NCBI RefSeq assembly: GCF_000974485.1
Contig: NZ_BBOM01000009.1
Span: forward strand, 62,001 to 126,000
Length of the DNA stretch: 64,000 nt
Reading direction: 5' to 3'
From: Streptomyces sp. NBRC 109706
Lineage (GTDB): Bacteria; Actinomycetota; Actinomycetes; Streptomycetales; Streptomycetaceae
The position numbers and the translations under genes were made by a program. Each line of letters opens with the position of its first letter. Position 1 is the stretch's first letter. The notes below the pieces were generated by a model. It saw only the letters and a program-made list of their open reading frames with translations. It was not told the DNA's origin and made no database searches. Shown one piece after another: positions 16,910-24,361 of the stretch.

Positions 16910-17067
16910 GTGCCGACTCCCGGGATCTCGTAGGGCCTCGTCGACGCTAACCCCCGACCGAGGTGGCCCGCCAGGGCTCGCCGGGTAAAAGGTCTGAACC
17001 ATTGCGCGGGGGGGGTGTCCGGGAGCGTCCCGGCGCGCACTTTCGCCGGGCCGGGCGGAACTTTCTC

Positions 17068-17096
17068 TTGACGCGGGGCAAAGGCATTCCTACGTT
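17068..17096 (+). promoter_or_regulatory. Candidate sigma70-type promoter
   Basis: TTGACG at 17068-17073 and TACGTT at 17091-17096 are separated by 17 bases, close to the vegetative sigma consensus. They lie about 90 bases upstream of the ATG at 17184. The divergent GH20 promoter must lie between 16910 and this site. Confidence 0.55.
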
Positions 17097-17183
17097 GTGC
17101 GCCGTGGCGAACGCGGTGCAGGCGTCCCGCCCGTCGTGCAGTACGCAGGATTCGCACCTCGTAGGAACGGCAGGACACCGCCC

Positions 17184-18149
17184 ATGTGTTACGGAATATC
17201 TGACGACAAGGCACTGGCCACCGCCCGTGCCGGGCTCTCCCCCAGCAGACGCGCGATGCTGCGCGGCGCCGCCGCCGGCGCGCTGGGCGCCTCGGCCGTC
17301 GCCGCCGGTGTGGCGGCCGCCCCGGCGGCCTCGGCCGCGCCCCGCCGTGGGGGCGGCCGGCTCCGGGTGCCGAGGGACCGGATCAGCATCCAGCTCTACA
17401 CCGTGCGGGACGCGCTCAACGGCGAGCCTGGCTTCGACGACTCGCTGCGCCATATCGCCGACGCCGGCTACCCGAGGGTCGAGCAGGCGCTGGGCTTCTT
17501 CGGCCGGACCGCCAAGGAACTCCGCTCGTTCTACCGGCAGTTGGGCATCCGAGCCACCTCAAGCCACAACGACATCAGCCCGGACGAGGCGGCGCTGAAG
17601 ACCAAGCTGAAGGACGCCAGAACCCTGGGACAGTCCTATGTCAACGTGCCCTGGCTCTCCTCCGACGACGCCGACGACTGGCGGCGCTGGGCCGAGCAGA
17701 TGAACCACGAGGCGGCCAGGGCCCGCCGCTACGGGCTGCGTTACGGCTACCACAACCACGCGCACGAGTTCACCACCGACCTGGGCGGCGGGCTGACGCC
17801 CTGGTCGATCCTCACCTCCGAGCTCGACCCGCGCCTGGTCCATCTGGAGATCGACATCTACTGGGCCGTCACCGCCGCCATCGAGGGCGGCGACGGCGTC
17901 GACGACCCCGAGCGCTACACCCTGGACGTGATCCGCTCGGCTCCCCAGCGGACCCTCCAGTACCACGTGAAGGACCGCGACCCGGAGACCGGCGACATGG
18001 CGGACCCCGGCACCGGCATGATCGACTTCCCCCGGATCTTCCGTGCCCACCCGGTGCAGGAGTACATCGTGGAGAACGACACCCCGGATGTGACCCCGCT
18101 GCACAGCGCCGACGTCGGCTACGCCTATCTGCGCGACCTCAGCTGCTGA
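17184..18149 (+). CDS. Tat-exported sugar-phosphate isomerase/epimerase-like TIM-barrel protein
   Basis: 321 residues from the ATG at 17184. The N-terminus carries SPSRRAMLRG followed by an Ala/Gly-rich hydrophobic stretch ending APAASA (about residue 50), a clear twin-arginine signal; Tat export suggests a cofactor or metal bound before export. The rest is a xylose-isomerase-like AP endonuclease-2 barrel, starting RISIQLYTVRDAL, with likely metal ligands in GYHNHAHEF, EIDIYW, QYHVKDRD and YIVENDT. Similar exported proteins occur beside sugar dehydrogenases and glycosidases. The exact substrate is not known. It diverges from the GH20 gene, so both may serve saccharide use. Confidence 0.87.
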   Translation: MCYGISDDKALATARAGLSPSRRAMLRGAAAGALGASAVAAGVAAAPAASAAPRRGGGRLRVPRDRISIQLYTVRDALNGEPGFDDSLRHIADAGYPRVEQALGFFGRTAKELRSFYRQLGIRATSSHNDISPDEAALKTKLKDARTLGQSYVNVPWLSSDDADDWRRWAEQMNHEAARARRYGLRYGYHNHAHEFTTDLGGGLTPWSILTSELDPRLVHLEIDIYWAVTAAIEGGDGVDDPERYTLDVIRSAPQRTLQYHVKDRDPETGDMADPGTGMIDFPRIFRAHPVQEYIVENDTPDVTPLHSADVGYAYLRDLSC

Positions 18150-18171
18150 CCCCTCGGTCCCCCGACCGGCG

Positions 18172-18230
18172 GTGACACGCCCGACCGGGCGCCGGGAGCG
18201 GCGGCTCCCGGCGCCCGTCGGGCGGGTCAC
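18172..18230. terminator. Long bidirectional hairpin
   Basis: A stem of about 26 pairs with small bulges runs from GTGAC (18172) to GTCAC (18230), with a perfect 13-base inner arm on each side of a ggcg loop. It sits between convergent stops and includes the stop codon of the minus-strand gene. Confidence 0.7.
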
Positions 18231-19153
18231 TCCCCGCGCGCCCGGCCGATGGCGTCGGCCAGCGTCTCGAAGAACCTGGCCTGCGCCGAACGGCTGGGCG
18301 GCAGCTCCGGATTCCAGGGCACCACCACCGCCGCGTCCGCCAACGCCCGCCAGCCGTCGGTGTTCCCGAAGACATCGGGCCTGGCCGCGTTGGCCCGCAC
18401 ATCGGTCAGCACGATGCCGGGCGCGAGCGCCAGGGCGTCCGCCCAGCCGCCGGTCGCCCAGTTCATCCCCTCCCCCGCCGGCGGCGCGACCAGCGTCACC
18501 CCCTGCTCGGCCAGCGCCCGCAGATCCGGCCAGACCGTTCCCCTGGCCAGATAGGCCGTGTCGGCCCCGGCCGGGGACAGCGCCAGCACCCTGACCTCGG
18601 CCCCCGAGCCCGCCACCGCGCGCAACCGCTCGCCGGCGCCCGCCAGTTGGTCGGCGCCCTCCGCCGGCACCGCGCCCAGGGCCAGGGCCAGCTCGACCAG
18701 CCGCGCCGCCACCTCGCCCAGCCCACGCCCCGGGCCCACGTCCAGCGCGACCACCGGGACCCGGGCCGCCAGCTCCTCCGCCACCCGCTCGTCGACGCCG
18801 TAGAGCGACTTGCCGTCATAGGTCACGCCGACCAGCAGCTCGGGGTCGGCGGCCAGCAGTCGCTCGATGTGCAGGGCGCCGCCGGCGCCGTAGTACGGAA
18901 CCTCGTCCAGCGGCAGCAGCCCCGACTTCGCCGGGTCGGGGGTGTCCCCGTCGTGCTGCGAACCGAAGTGCCCCGCCGGGCGGACCCCCTCGTCCCAGAG
19001 CGCCGCCGCGATCTGCGCATAGGCGACGATCCGCTCCGGTCGACGGGGCAGCGTCACCCGGACCCCCCGATCGTCCTCGAACTCCCACCCCGACCCGCCG
19101 GCCCCCGTTGTGTCCTCTCTACCGCCCGCGCCCGTTGTGCCTTCCCGCGCCAT
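18227..19153 (-). CDS. TroA/FecB-fold substrate-binding protein lacking a signal peptide
   Basis: 308 residues from the ATG at 19153, with GGGAAGAAAG upstream. From about residue 25 the sequence matches iron-siderophore or metal binding proteins: RVTLPRRPERIVAY, the two-lobe layout with ERLLAADPELLVGVTY, then the C-terminal lobe with VAPPAGEGMNWATGGW and VVVPWNPE. Normal members are lipoproteins. Here the N-terminus is a hydrophilic Gly/Thr-rich tail of about 22 residues with GAGG repeats and no Sec, Tat or lipobox signal. It may act inside the cell, or be a misplaced start; no better upstream start with a signal is seen. No permease or ATPase gene adjoins it. Confidence 0.72.
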   Translation of the reverse strand: MAREGTTGAGGREDTTGAGGSGWEFEDDRGVRVTLPRRPERIVAYAQIAAALWDEGVRPAGHFGSQHDGDTPDPAKSGLLPLDEVPYYGAGGALHIERLLAADPELLVGVTYDGKSLYGVDERVAEELAARVPVVALDVGPGRGLGEVAARLVELALALGAVPAEGADQLAGAGERLRAVAGSGAEVRVLALSPAGADTAYLARGTVWPDLRALAEQGVTLVAPPAGEGMNWATGGWADALALAPGIVLTDVRANAARPDVFGNTDGWRALADAAVVVPWNPELPPSRSAQARFFETLADAIGRARGE

Positions 19154-19397
19154 GAGAATCTTTCTTCCCTGGGGGCTCCCGAGTGGTGCCCGGGTCCCGC
19201 TGGTGGTCCGGCCCCGCCCGATCGTTACGGGTGGGCCGCCTCGCCGCCGGCCCTCCGCCGTGGCGTCCAGGTCTATCCCTGCCCACCCCGGGGCCCCGGC
19301 TCCCACCCGGCGCCGGACCGGGCGCGACCGGCGGACGGCGACGCGCCGGCTCGGGCGGACGCCGCGCCGGCTCAGGGCGGTGGCGCGGGTCGGCCGC
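19154..19397. other. Intergenic region between minus-strand genes (244 bases)
   Basis: A GC-rich gap between the end of the two-domain anchored protein and the start of the substrate-binding protein. It is large enough for an independent promoter, but no clear box, RNA gene or small ORF can be supported. Confidence 0.35.
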
Positions 19398-20180
19398 TCA
19401 GGCGTTGGCGCGGATGGCCAGCACGACCTCGGACTCGTCGTGCGGCAGGTACTGCGCCCTGACCACCATGCCCGGCTGGAGCTGCGGGATCGCCGACGGC
19501 GGCACCGCCTTGCGCTGCTCGACATCGAAGGTGGACCCGTCGGGGCGGCTCACCCGCAGCGTGAACCGCAGAACCGAACGGTCGCCCTCCACCTCGCCGG
19601 TGGGCCGCATCTCCAGCACCACGGCCCGGGTGAGATAGCCGGCCTCGGCGATCCGCAGCTGCTTGGGCGTCATCTCCCCCTTGGCGACCCTGACCCGGTT
19701 GATCGCCGCCTGCGACTCCTCCACCGGCGCGTCGGTGGCGAGCGCCACCTTGCCGTCGGTGCTGCCCGGCAGATAGCGCACCGGCACCACGGTGCCGGGA
19801 CCCACGAAGGACAGCTCCGCATGGTCCAGGAGGTGCCTGGCCACACCACGGAAGGACTGGCCGTCCAGGGTGTCGACATTGAGCAGGATGTCCATCTGCG
19901 GCCGGTCGTTGACGGTCAGCCCGGTGCGCTCCAGCGAGACCACGGTGCCCATGCCGATGGGCGCGTCGCGGAACTTCTTCGGCACGCCGCCGCTGATGTT
20001 GGCGCCCTCCAACAGCCGGCCCATGGTGAAGAGATGGGGGACGACAAAGAGCATCAGGACCGGGCCGATCAGCCAGCCGTTGAGCCAGGCGAGGCCGTCC
20101 TCCCCGTCCAGGCCGGTCAGCACGTAGGGGACGCAGAGCCCGACGCCGATCGCGGCGAGCAGCCAGGCGAACACCTTCAT
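19398..20180 (-). CDS. Membrane-anchored protein with two tandem DUF3592-like beta domains
   Basis: 260 residues, ATG at 20180. Two N-terminal membrane helices (about 1-20 and 33-54) are followed by two related soluble domains of about 75 residues. The first runs from about GTVVSLERTG to VVPVRYLPGSTDGKVAL. The second runs from RAVVLEMRPTG to VVRAQYLPHDESEVVLAI. The shared pattern of a V-x-x-x-x-TG start and a (V/A)xYLP end shows internal duplication, as in DUF3592-type proteins. Function is unknown. The start lies 52 bases downstream of the beta-propeller-like gene on the same strand, suggesting one transcript and perhaps one envelope complex. Confidence 0.65.
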   Translation of the reverse strand: MKVFAWLLAAIGVGLCVPYVLTGLDGEDGLAWLNGWLIGPVLMLFVVPHLFTMGRLLEGANISGGVPKKFRDAPIGMGTVVSLERTGLTVNDRPQMDILLNVDTLDGQSFRGVARHLLDHAELSFVGPGTVVPVRYLPGSTDGKVALATDAPVEESQAAINRVRVAKGEMTPKQLRIAEAGYLTRAVVLEMRPTGEVEGDRSVLRFTLRVSRPDGSTFDVEQRKAVPPSAIPQLQPGMVVRAQYLPHDESEVVLAIRANA

Positions 20181-20232
20181 GGTCGTGGTTCCTTTCGAAA
20201 GCGAATACGGCGGATCCGCGAAACGGGTTCGT

Positions 20233-21675
20233 TCAGTTCGGGTTGCCGAAGAAGTCGGTGCCGCCGATGGCGACCACCCGCAGCGAGCCGTCCGGGTCGA
20301 CCAGCAGCAACTCGTCGACCCGGTCGAACGGTTGGTCCGGCGGTGCGGCGGGCAGCACGCTCAGACCGCCGGGCGCCGAGAGGGGGTTGCCCAGCTCGGC
20401 GCCGATGACGCGGCTGGAGACGATCTCGCCGGTCTCCAGGGAGACCACCGTCAGCCGGTAGTTCTCGCCCGCCGCGTCGTCGGCGTCCTGGATCAGCACA
20501 TGCCCCTGGTCGGCGCCCATGGCGACCAACGTGGGCTCGTCCAGGTCGGCCGCGCCGGGCAGGCCCGGCAGCCATGCGGTGTCCGGCAGCCCGGGCAGGC
20601 CGGGCAGCCCCTCGGCCCCGGTGTCGAGCGCCGCCTCCAGCTGCTCGCGCAGCTGCTCCGTCACCGAGGGCGGCATCTCCTCGGGCAGCATCCCGATCAG
20701 CTGTTCGGCCAACTCCTCGGCCGGCAGGGAGTCGACGCCCTCCAGGCCCACCGCCTCGACCATCGCCGACCGCAGCCCCGAGGTGAGCAGGATCTCCCCG
20801 TCCCGGAAGACCTGCCCGCCCAATTGCCGTTCCCGTCCCTCCGGATCGGTGAGCACCAGGGTGCCGGCCGGGGCGCCGGGCGATCTGGGCCGCAGTTGCA
20901 CGGAGCCGAAGTCGCCGGCGGAGGCCGAACTCCCGGTGGTGGCCTCGGTGTCCACGCTCGGCGAACTCTCACCGAGACGGTCCGCCCAGGTGGCCGTGGT
21001 GTCCTCGTCGGCCGGGGCCGCCTCGATCCCGCCCAGCGGGATGGCGCGCACCTCGCCCATCATGTCCAGGGCCACCACCGCGCGGCGGGCGCTGTCATAG
21101 GCGTAGGCGCTGTCCGAGGCGATGTAGTCGGCGCCGAGCCCGGGGATCTCGTCCGGATGCGCGACGGTCGAGCCGTCGACCAGATCGACGATCCGCAGCC
21201 CGTCGTCGGTGACCAGGTAGGCGTACTCCGGGCTGGTCGCCAACACGGCGGCCTCCCAGATGAGTTCGCCGGACAGCTTGACGTCCCAGACCCGGTCGCC
21301 GGTGTTCAGGTCCACCGCGACCAGCCGCTTCTGCCAGGTGTCGCCGCTGATCATCTGGACCGGGTTGGAGCTGCCGTCCCGCTCGTAGGGCACCAGCGCC
21401 AGCGCGCCCCTCGGGGTCGCGGCGATGCCGAGCCCCGGCTGGACGGAGACGGTGGGGTCGGGCATGAAGTGCCAGATGCTGCCGAAGACCAGGCCGATGA
21501 TGCCCAGCGGCAGCAGCGCGACGCGCAGGCCGACACCGCGCCTCGGCCGGCCCCCGACGGGAGTGCGCGGCTCGTCCGGTGTGCCGTAGGGCGAGGTGAT
21601 CAGCCCTGGTACGCGCGGCGGGTTCCGCCGGCTCGTTCCGCCGGTCGACGCCGCGAAGCTGGCCTGGTGTCGCAC
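20233..21675 (-). CDS. PA2928-like membrane-anchored beta-propeller protein
   Basis: 480 residues from the GTG at 21675, which has GGAGAGG upstream. A basic cytoplasmic head of about 50 residues precedes one membrane helix (VALLPLGIIGLVFGSIW). The outer part contains repeated beta-strand units typical of PQQ/propeller folds, such as LVAVDLNTGDRVWDVKL, YLVTDDGLRIVDLVDGS and LTVVSLETGEIVSSRV. A helical insertion rich in Glu and Leu-Pro-Gly motifs (about residues 315-385) interrupts the propeller. It resembles proteins called PA2928 family, whose role is not established. It diverges from the TPR-CHAT operon and is followed by the two-domain anchored protein. Confidence 0.62.
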   Translation of the reverse strand: MRHQASFAASTGGTSRRNPPRVPGLITSPYGTPDEPRTPVGGRPRRGVGLRVALLPLGIIGLVFGSIWHFMPDPTVSVQPGLGIAATPRGALALVPYERDGSSNPVQMISGDTWQKRLVAVDLNTGDRVWDVKLSGELIWEAAVLATSPEYAYLVTDDGLRIVDLVDGSTVAHPDEIPGLGADYIASDSAYAYDSARRAVVALDMMGEVRAIPLGGIEAAPADEDTTATWADRLGESSPSVDTEATTGSSASAGDFGSVQLRPRSPGAPAGTLVLTDPEGRERQLGGQVFRDGEILLTSGLRSAMVEAVGLEGVDSLPAEELAEQLIGMLPEEMPPSVTEQLREQLEAALDTGAEGLPGLPGLPDTAWLPGLPGAADLDEPTLVAMGADQGHVLIQDADDAAGENYRLTVVSLETGEIVSSRVIGAELGNPLSAPGGLSVLPAAPPDQPFDRVDELLLVDPDGSLRVVAIGGTDFFGNPN

Positions 21676-21763
21676 GGTCCTCTCCTCCCGTCGCGGGCTT
21701 GGGAGTTCCACGGTGCCGGGCGCCCCACAGCTACCGATCACAGAAACGGGCCGGGCCGCCTCC

Positions 21764-21832
21764 TACCGGATCCCCGGGCCGGCCCTCACCGGATCGCCGG
21801 ACCCGCCGTTACCGGATCACCGCGCAGATCGG
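21764..21832 (+). promoter_or_regulatory. Three 23-bp direct repeats upstream of the TPR-CHAT operon
   Basis: The octamer ACCGGATC occurs at 21765, 21788 and 21811, each exactly 23 bases from the next. The first two full 23-base units agree at 18 positions; the third agrees mainly in its first half. Spacing of about two helical turns puts the octamers on one face of the DNA, as in operator or iteron arrays. The array ends just before the ATG at 21851 and lies in the 175-base region shared with the divergent propeller gene, so it could control either or both. Confidence 0.6.
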
Positions 21833-21850
21833 GCCGGTTACCATGCGAGC

Positions 21851-23200
21851 ATGTGCCCCCCGACCGCCACCACCGCCCGCGCGCCGGCGACCGTGCCGAG
21901 GGCGCTGCTGATCGCCGAGGTCTGGGCCGAGTTCGGGGCGGATGTCGCCCCGTTGAGCAACGGCCTCGGCCAGCCGCTGGCCCGCACGGTGAAGCTGCTG
22001 CTCGATCCGCTGGTGCTGCGCCCCGTCCTCAACCCGAGGTTCGCCGCAGGACCGGTGCGTGGCGAGCATGTCGACGAGCTGCGCGCCACGTTGCGCGAGG
22101 CTGGGCCCCGACTGGCCGCGACCGCCGCCTGGTTCACCGAGCTGAAGCGGGCCAGACGCGCCGCCCGGATCACCGAGGGCAACCCGCAGGACCGTTACTT
22201 CCAGCGCTGCTACGAGCTGGCCAGCACGCTGGGCCCGCCGGGCCGGGACGCCCAGCGGGTGGCCGCGGAGGCGGTCGACGAGATCCGCGAGGCGGCCGGC
22301 GAACTGACGGTGGAGGCGCTGCGCCGCTTTGTCACCGACCCGGTCCGGTCGGCGGCGCTGAGCGCGGAGTTGACGGCCGCCTGGGCCGACCGGGCGTCCG
22401 CCGTCCGCGTCGTCCCCGCCGCCGAAGTTTCGCCCGATCCGCCCGAGTTGACCACCCTGCTCGATCAGCTGGCCACCGGCCCCGACCGGGCGCTGCTGGA
22501 CGCGCTGCTGGCCCAGGGGCTCGGCTCGCGGGACGCCGTCTCGCTGTTGGCGCCGGGAGCCGCGCTGGACTGCGGGCTGACCAGGCGGGAGCGGGTGGTG
22601 GCGCCCGAGTTGGGCGAACGGGCCTCCAAGCGGAACCTGCCGCCGCCCTTCGACCGTTCCGTCTTCGAGCGGCTGTTCGCCGGGTTCACCACCACCTTCC
22701 AGCGGTCCACCATGCCGGGCATCCCGGCGCTGGTCCGGCAGGAGATCCACCGTTCGGCGGCGCCCTGGCAGCTGGCCGACGAGGCGGGCCGGCTCACCAT
22801 GGTGCTGGGGCGGCGGGCCAGCGCCGGGCTCGAACCGGAACGGGCCACGGGCGCGGCCGGCACCGATGCGGCGGTCAGGTTGGCGGCCCGTTGGCGGCGT
22901 GAGCCCTTTGTGCATCGCGCGCTGCGGCTGCCCCAGCCGGCGGGCGCCGGCGTTTCCGAGGTGCGGCAGGCGTATCTGCGTCGGCTGTGGGTGCGGCTGC
23001 ACGGCCGGGAGCTGCGCGCCGAACCGCTGGCCGCCGACGGGCTGTGGGATCTGCTGGACGGGGTGCTGCGCTCCGTGATCATGGACCAACGGGACCGGCT
23101 GCGCGCGGTGTTGGACCGGGCCTCGACGACCGGCCCGGCCACGGGCCGGCCGGCGGCTTCACCGACGGCTTCGCCGGCCGGTGAGGAGGGTCGGTCATGA
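21851..23200 (+). CDS. Unrecognised protein, first gene of the TPR-CHAT operon
   Basis: 449 residues from the ATG at 21851. The first 15 residues are Pro/Thr/Ala rich, followed by an Ala/Leu/Arg-rich, apparently all-helical protein without signal peptide or membrane segment. Segments that might be recognisable in a profile search are LIAEVWAEFGADVAPLSNG near the start, FDRSVFERLFAGFTTTFQRS in the second half, and YLRRLWVRLHGRELR near the end. The last 25 residues are low-complexity Thr/Pro/Ala. I do not recognise a family. The stop overlaps the next gene (ATGA), so it is translationally coupled to the rest of the operon. It may be an accessory, sensor or CATRA-like (caspase and TPR associated) component. 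Confidence 0.7.
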   Translation: MCPPTATTARAPATVPRALLIAEVWAEFGADVAPLSNGLGQPLARTVKLLLDPLVLRPVLNPRFAAGPVRGEHVDELRATLREAGPRLAATAAWFTELKRARRAARITEGNPQDRYFQRCYELASTLGPPGRDAQRVAAEAVDEIREAAGELTVEALRRFVTDPVRSAALSAELTAAWADRASAVRVVPAAEVSPDPPELTTLLDQLATGPDRALLDALLAQGLGSRDAVSLLAPGAALDCGLTRRERVVAPELGERASKRNLPPPFDRSVFERLFAGFTTTFQRSTMPGIPALVRQEIHRSAAPWQLADEAGRLTMVLGRRASAGLEPERATGAAGTDAAVRLAARWRREPFVHRALRLPQPAGAGVSEVRQAYLRRLWVRLHGRELRAEPLAADGLWDLLDGVLRSVIMDQRDRLRAVLDRASTTGPATGRPAASPTASPAGEEGRS

Positions 23201-24333
23201 ACGGGACGACGGTGCGGGTGCGGCGGACCGGCGGGACGCTGCGGGTGGGCGAACCGCCGGCGCACCCGGAGTGGACGGCGCTGGTCGAGGCCAGGGGCGC
23301 GGTGCTGACCTGGGACGTGCCGGCCGAGTCGGCGGTGCCGGCGGCCGAGATCCACGATGCCGCGCTGGCCGCCGACTGGCTGTGGCAGCTGTACGGCTCG
23401 GCCGCCGACACCGTGCTGGCCGTCGCCGACGGCGCGGAGCCCGTCGAGATCACGCTGCCGGAGGACGCCGGACGGTCGCCCGTGGCGCTGGCGCTGCGGC
23501 GGCTGGCGCTGCTGGGCTGGCAGGAGGCATGGTGGCCGGCCTCCTTCGTGGCCGGCGTGCCGGCGCTGCCGGCCGTGCCACGCCGCGTGGAGGCGGCCGT
23601 CGTCGCCGCCGATGTGGAGGAGCTGCTGGACGACGAGGACGCGGTGGAGCGGCTGCTGCTGCGGGCCACCGCGTCCGGGCATCCGCCGGCCGCGCTGACC
23701 GCCCTCTTCGACCACCCCGAACTGGGCGAACAGGCACTGGAGTTGGCGGACCGGCTGGCCGAGGTCGCGGAGGTCTGGGGGGTGCCGCCGACCGTGCCGG
23801 CACGCACCGAGCCCCGGCCGGCGGCCTGGGCGCTGGCCGCCGGCGGCACGGTCGACGCCGGCCTCGGCGGGCCGAGCGGCGGCGGCCCGGTGGACTGGAC
23901 GCTGGTGCCGGCCGGCCTGGTGGACGCGGGTGCCGGGCTGCGCTGGGCGCTGGTGCGGCGGCAGGAACGTTCGCTGCTTGAGGTGGCGGTGCCCCGCGCG
24001 CCGGGCGCCCCGGCCGAGGCGGTGGCGGCGCCGCTGCGGGCGCGCGGCGACGGCGTCGAGTTCGACCTGGGGATGTCCGACGACGGACGGGAGTTCGTCG
24101 GCGCCGGGGCGGTGCCGGCGACGGCGCTGCTGGTGCCGGCGGCGCGACGCCGAGTCGTCGTCTGGGCACCGGAGTTCGCGCCGGCGGGGGCCGAGCCGGC
24201 GCCGGCCGCCGAGCTGGCCGAACGCCAGTCGGCGGTGCTCGCCTACGCCCGCCGCCGGCTGGCCGCGCCGGACGGCTCGCTCGCCGAACGGGCCGCCGCG
24301 CTGCTCGGGCACGAGTACGGCGACGGCAGCTGA
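23197..24333 (+). CDS. Unrecognised protein, second gene of the TPR-CHAT operon
   Basis: 378 residues; the ATG overlaps the previous stop. It is Ala/Val/Pro/Trp rich and cytosolic. The N-terminal part looks beta-rich (VRVRRTGGTLRVGEPP, then AVLTWDVPAES). The middle is helical (LALRRLALLGWQEAWWPAS and an acidic ADVEELLDDEDAVERLLL). The C-terminal half has beta-like segments (WTLVPAGLVDAG, RSLLEVAVPRAPG) and ends in a helix. No catalytic motif was found and I do not recognise a family. Conserved placement between gene one and the TPR genes would support a structural or recognition role. It ends 28 bases before the first TPR gene, with GGGAGGG as that gene's ribosome site. Confidence 0.7.
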   Translation: MNGTTVRVRRTGGTLRVGEPPAHPEWTALVEARGAVLTWDVPAESAVPAAEIHDAALAADWLWQLYGSAADTVLAVADGAEPVEITLPEDAGRSPVALALRRLALLGWQEAWWPASFVAGVPALPAVPRRVEAAVVAADVEELLDDEDAVERLLLRATASGHPPAALTALFDHPELGEQALELADRLAEVAEVWGVPPTVPARTEPRPAAWALAAGGTVDAGLGGPSGGGPVDWTLVPAGLVDAGAGLRWALVRRQERSLLEVAVPRAPGAPAEAVAAPLRARGDGVEFDLGMSDDGREFVGAGAVPATALLVPAARRRVVVWAPEFAPAGAEPAPAAELAERQSAVLAYARRRLAAPDGSLAERAAALLGHEYGDGS

Positions 24334-24361
24334 GAAAAGGGAAGAGGCGGGAGGGATCGGC

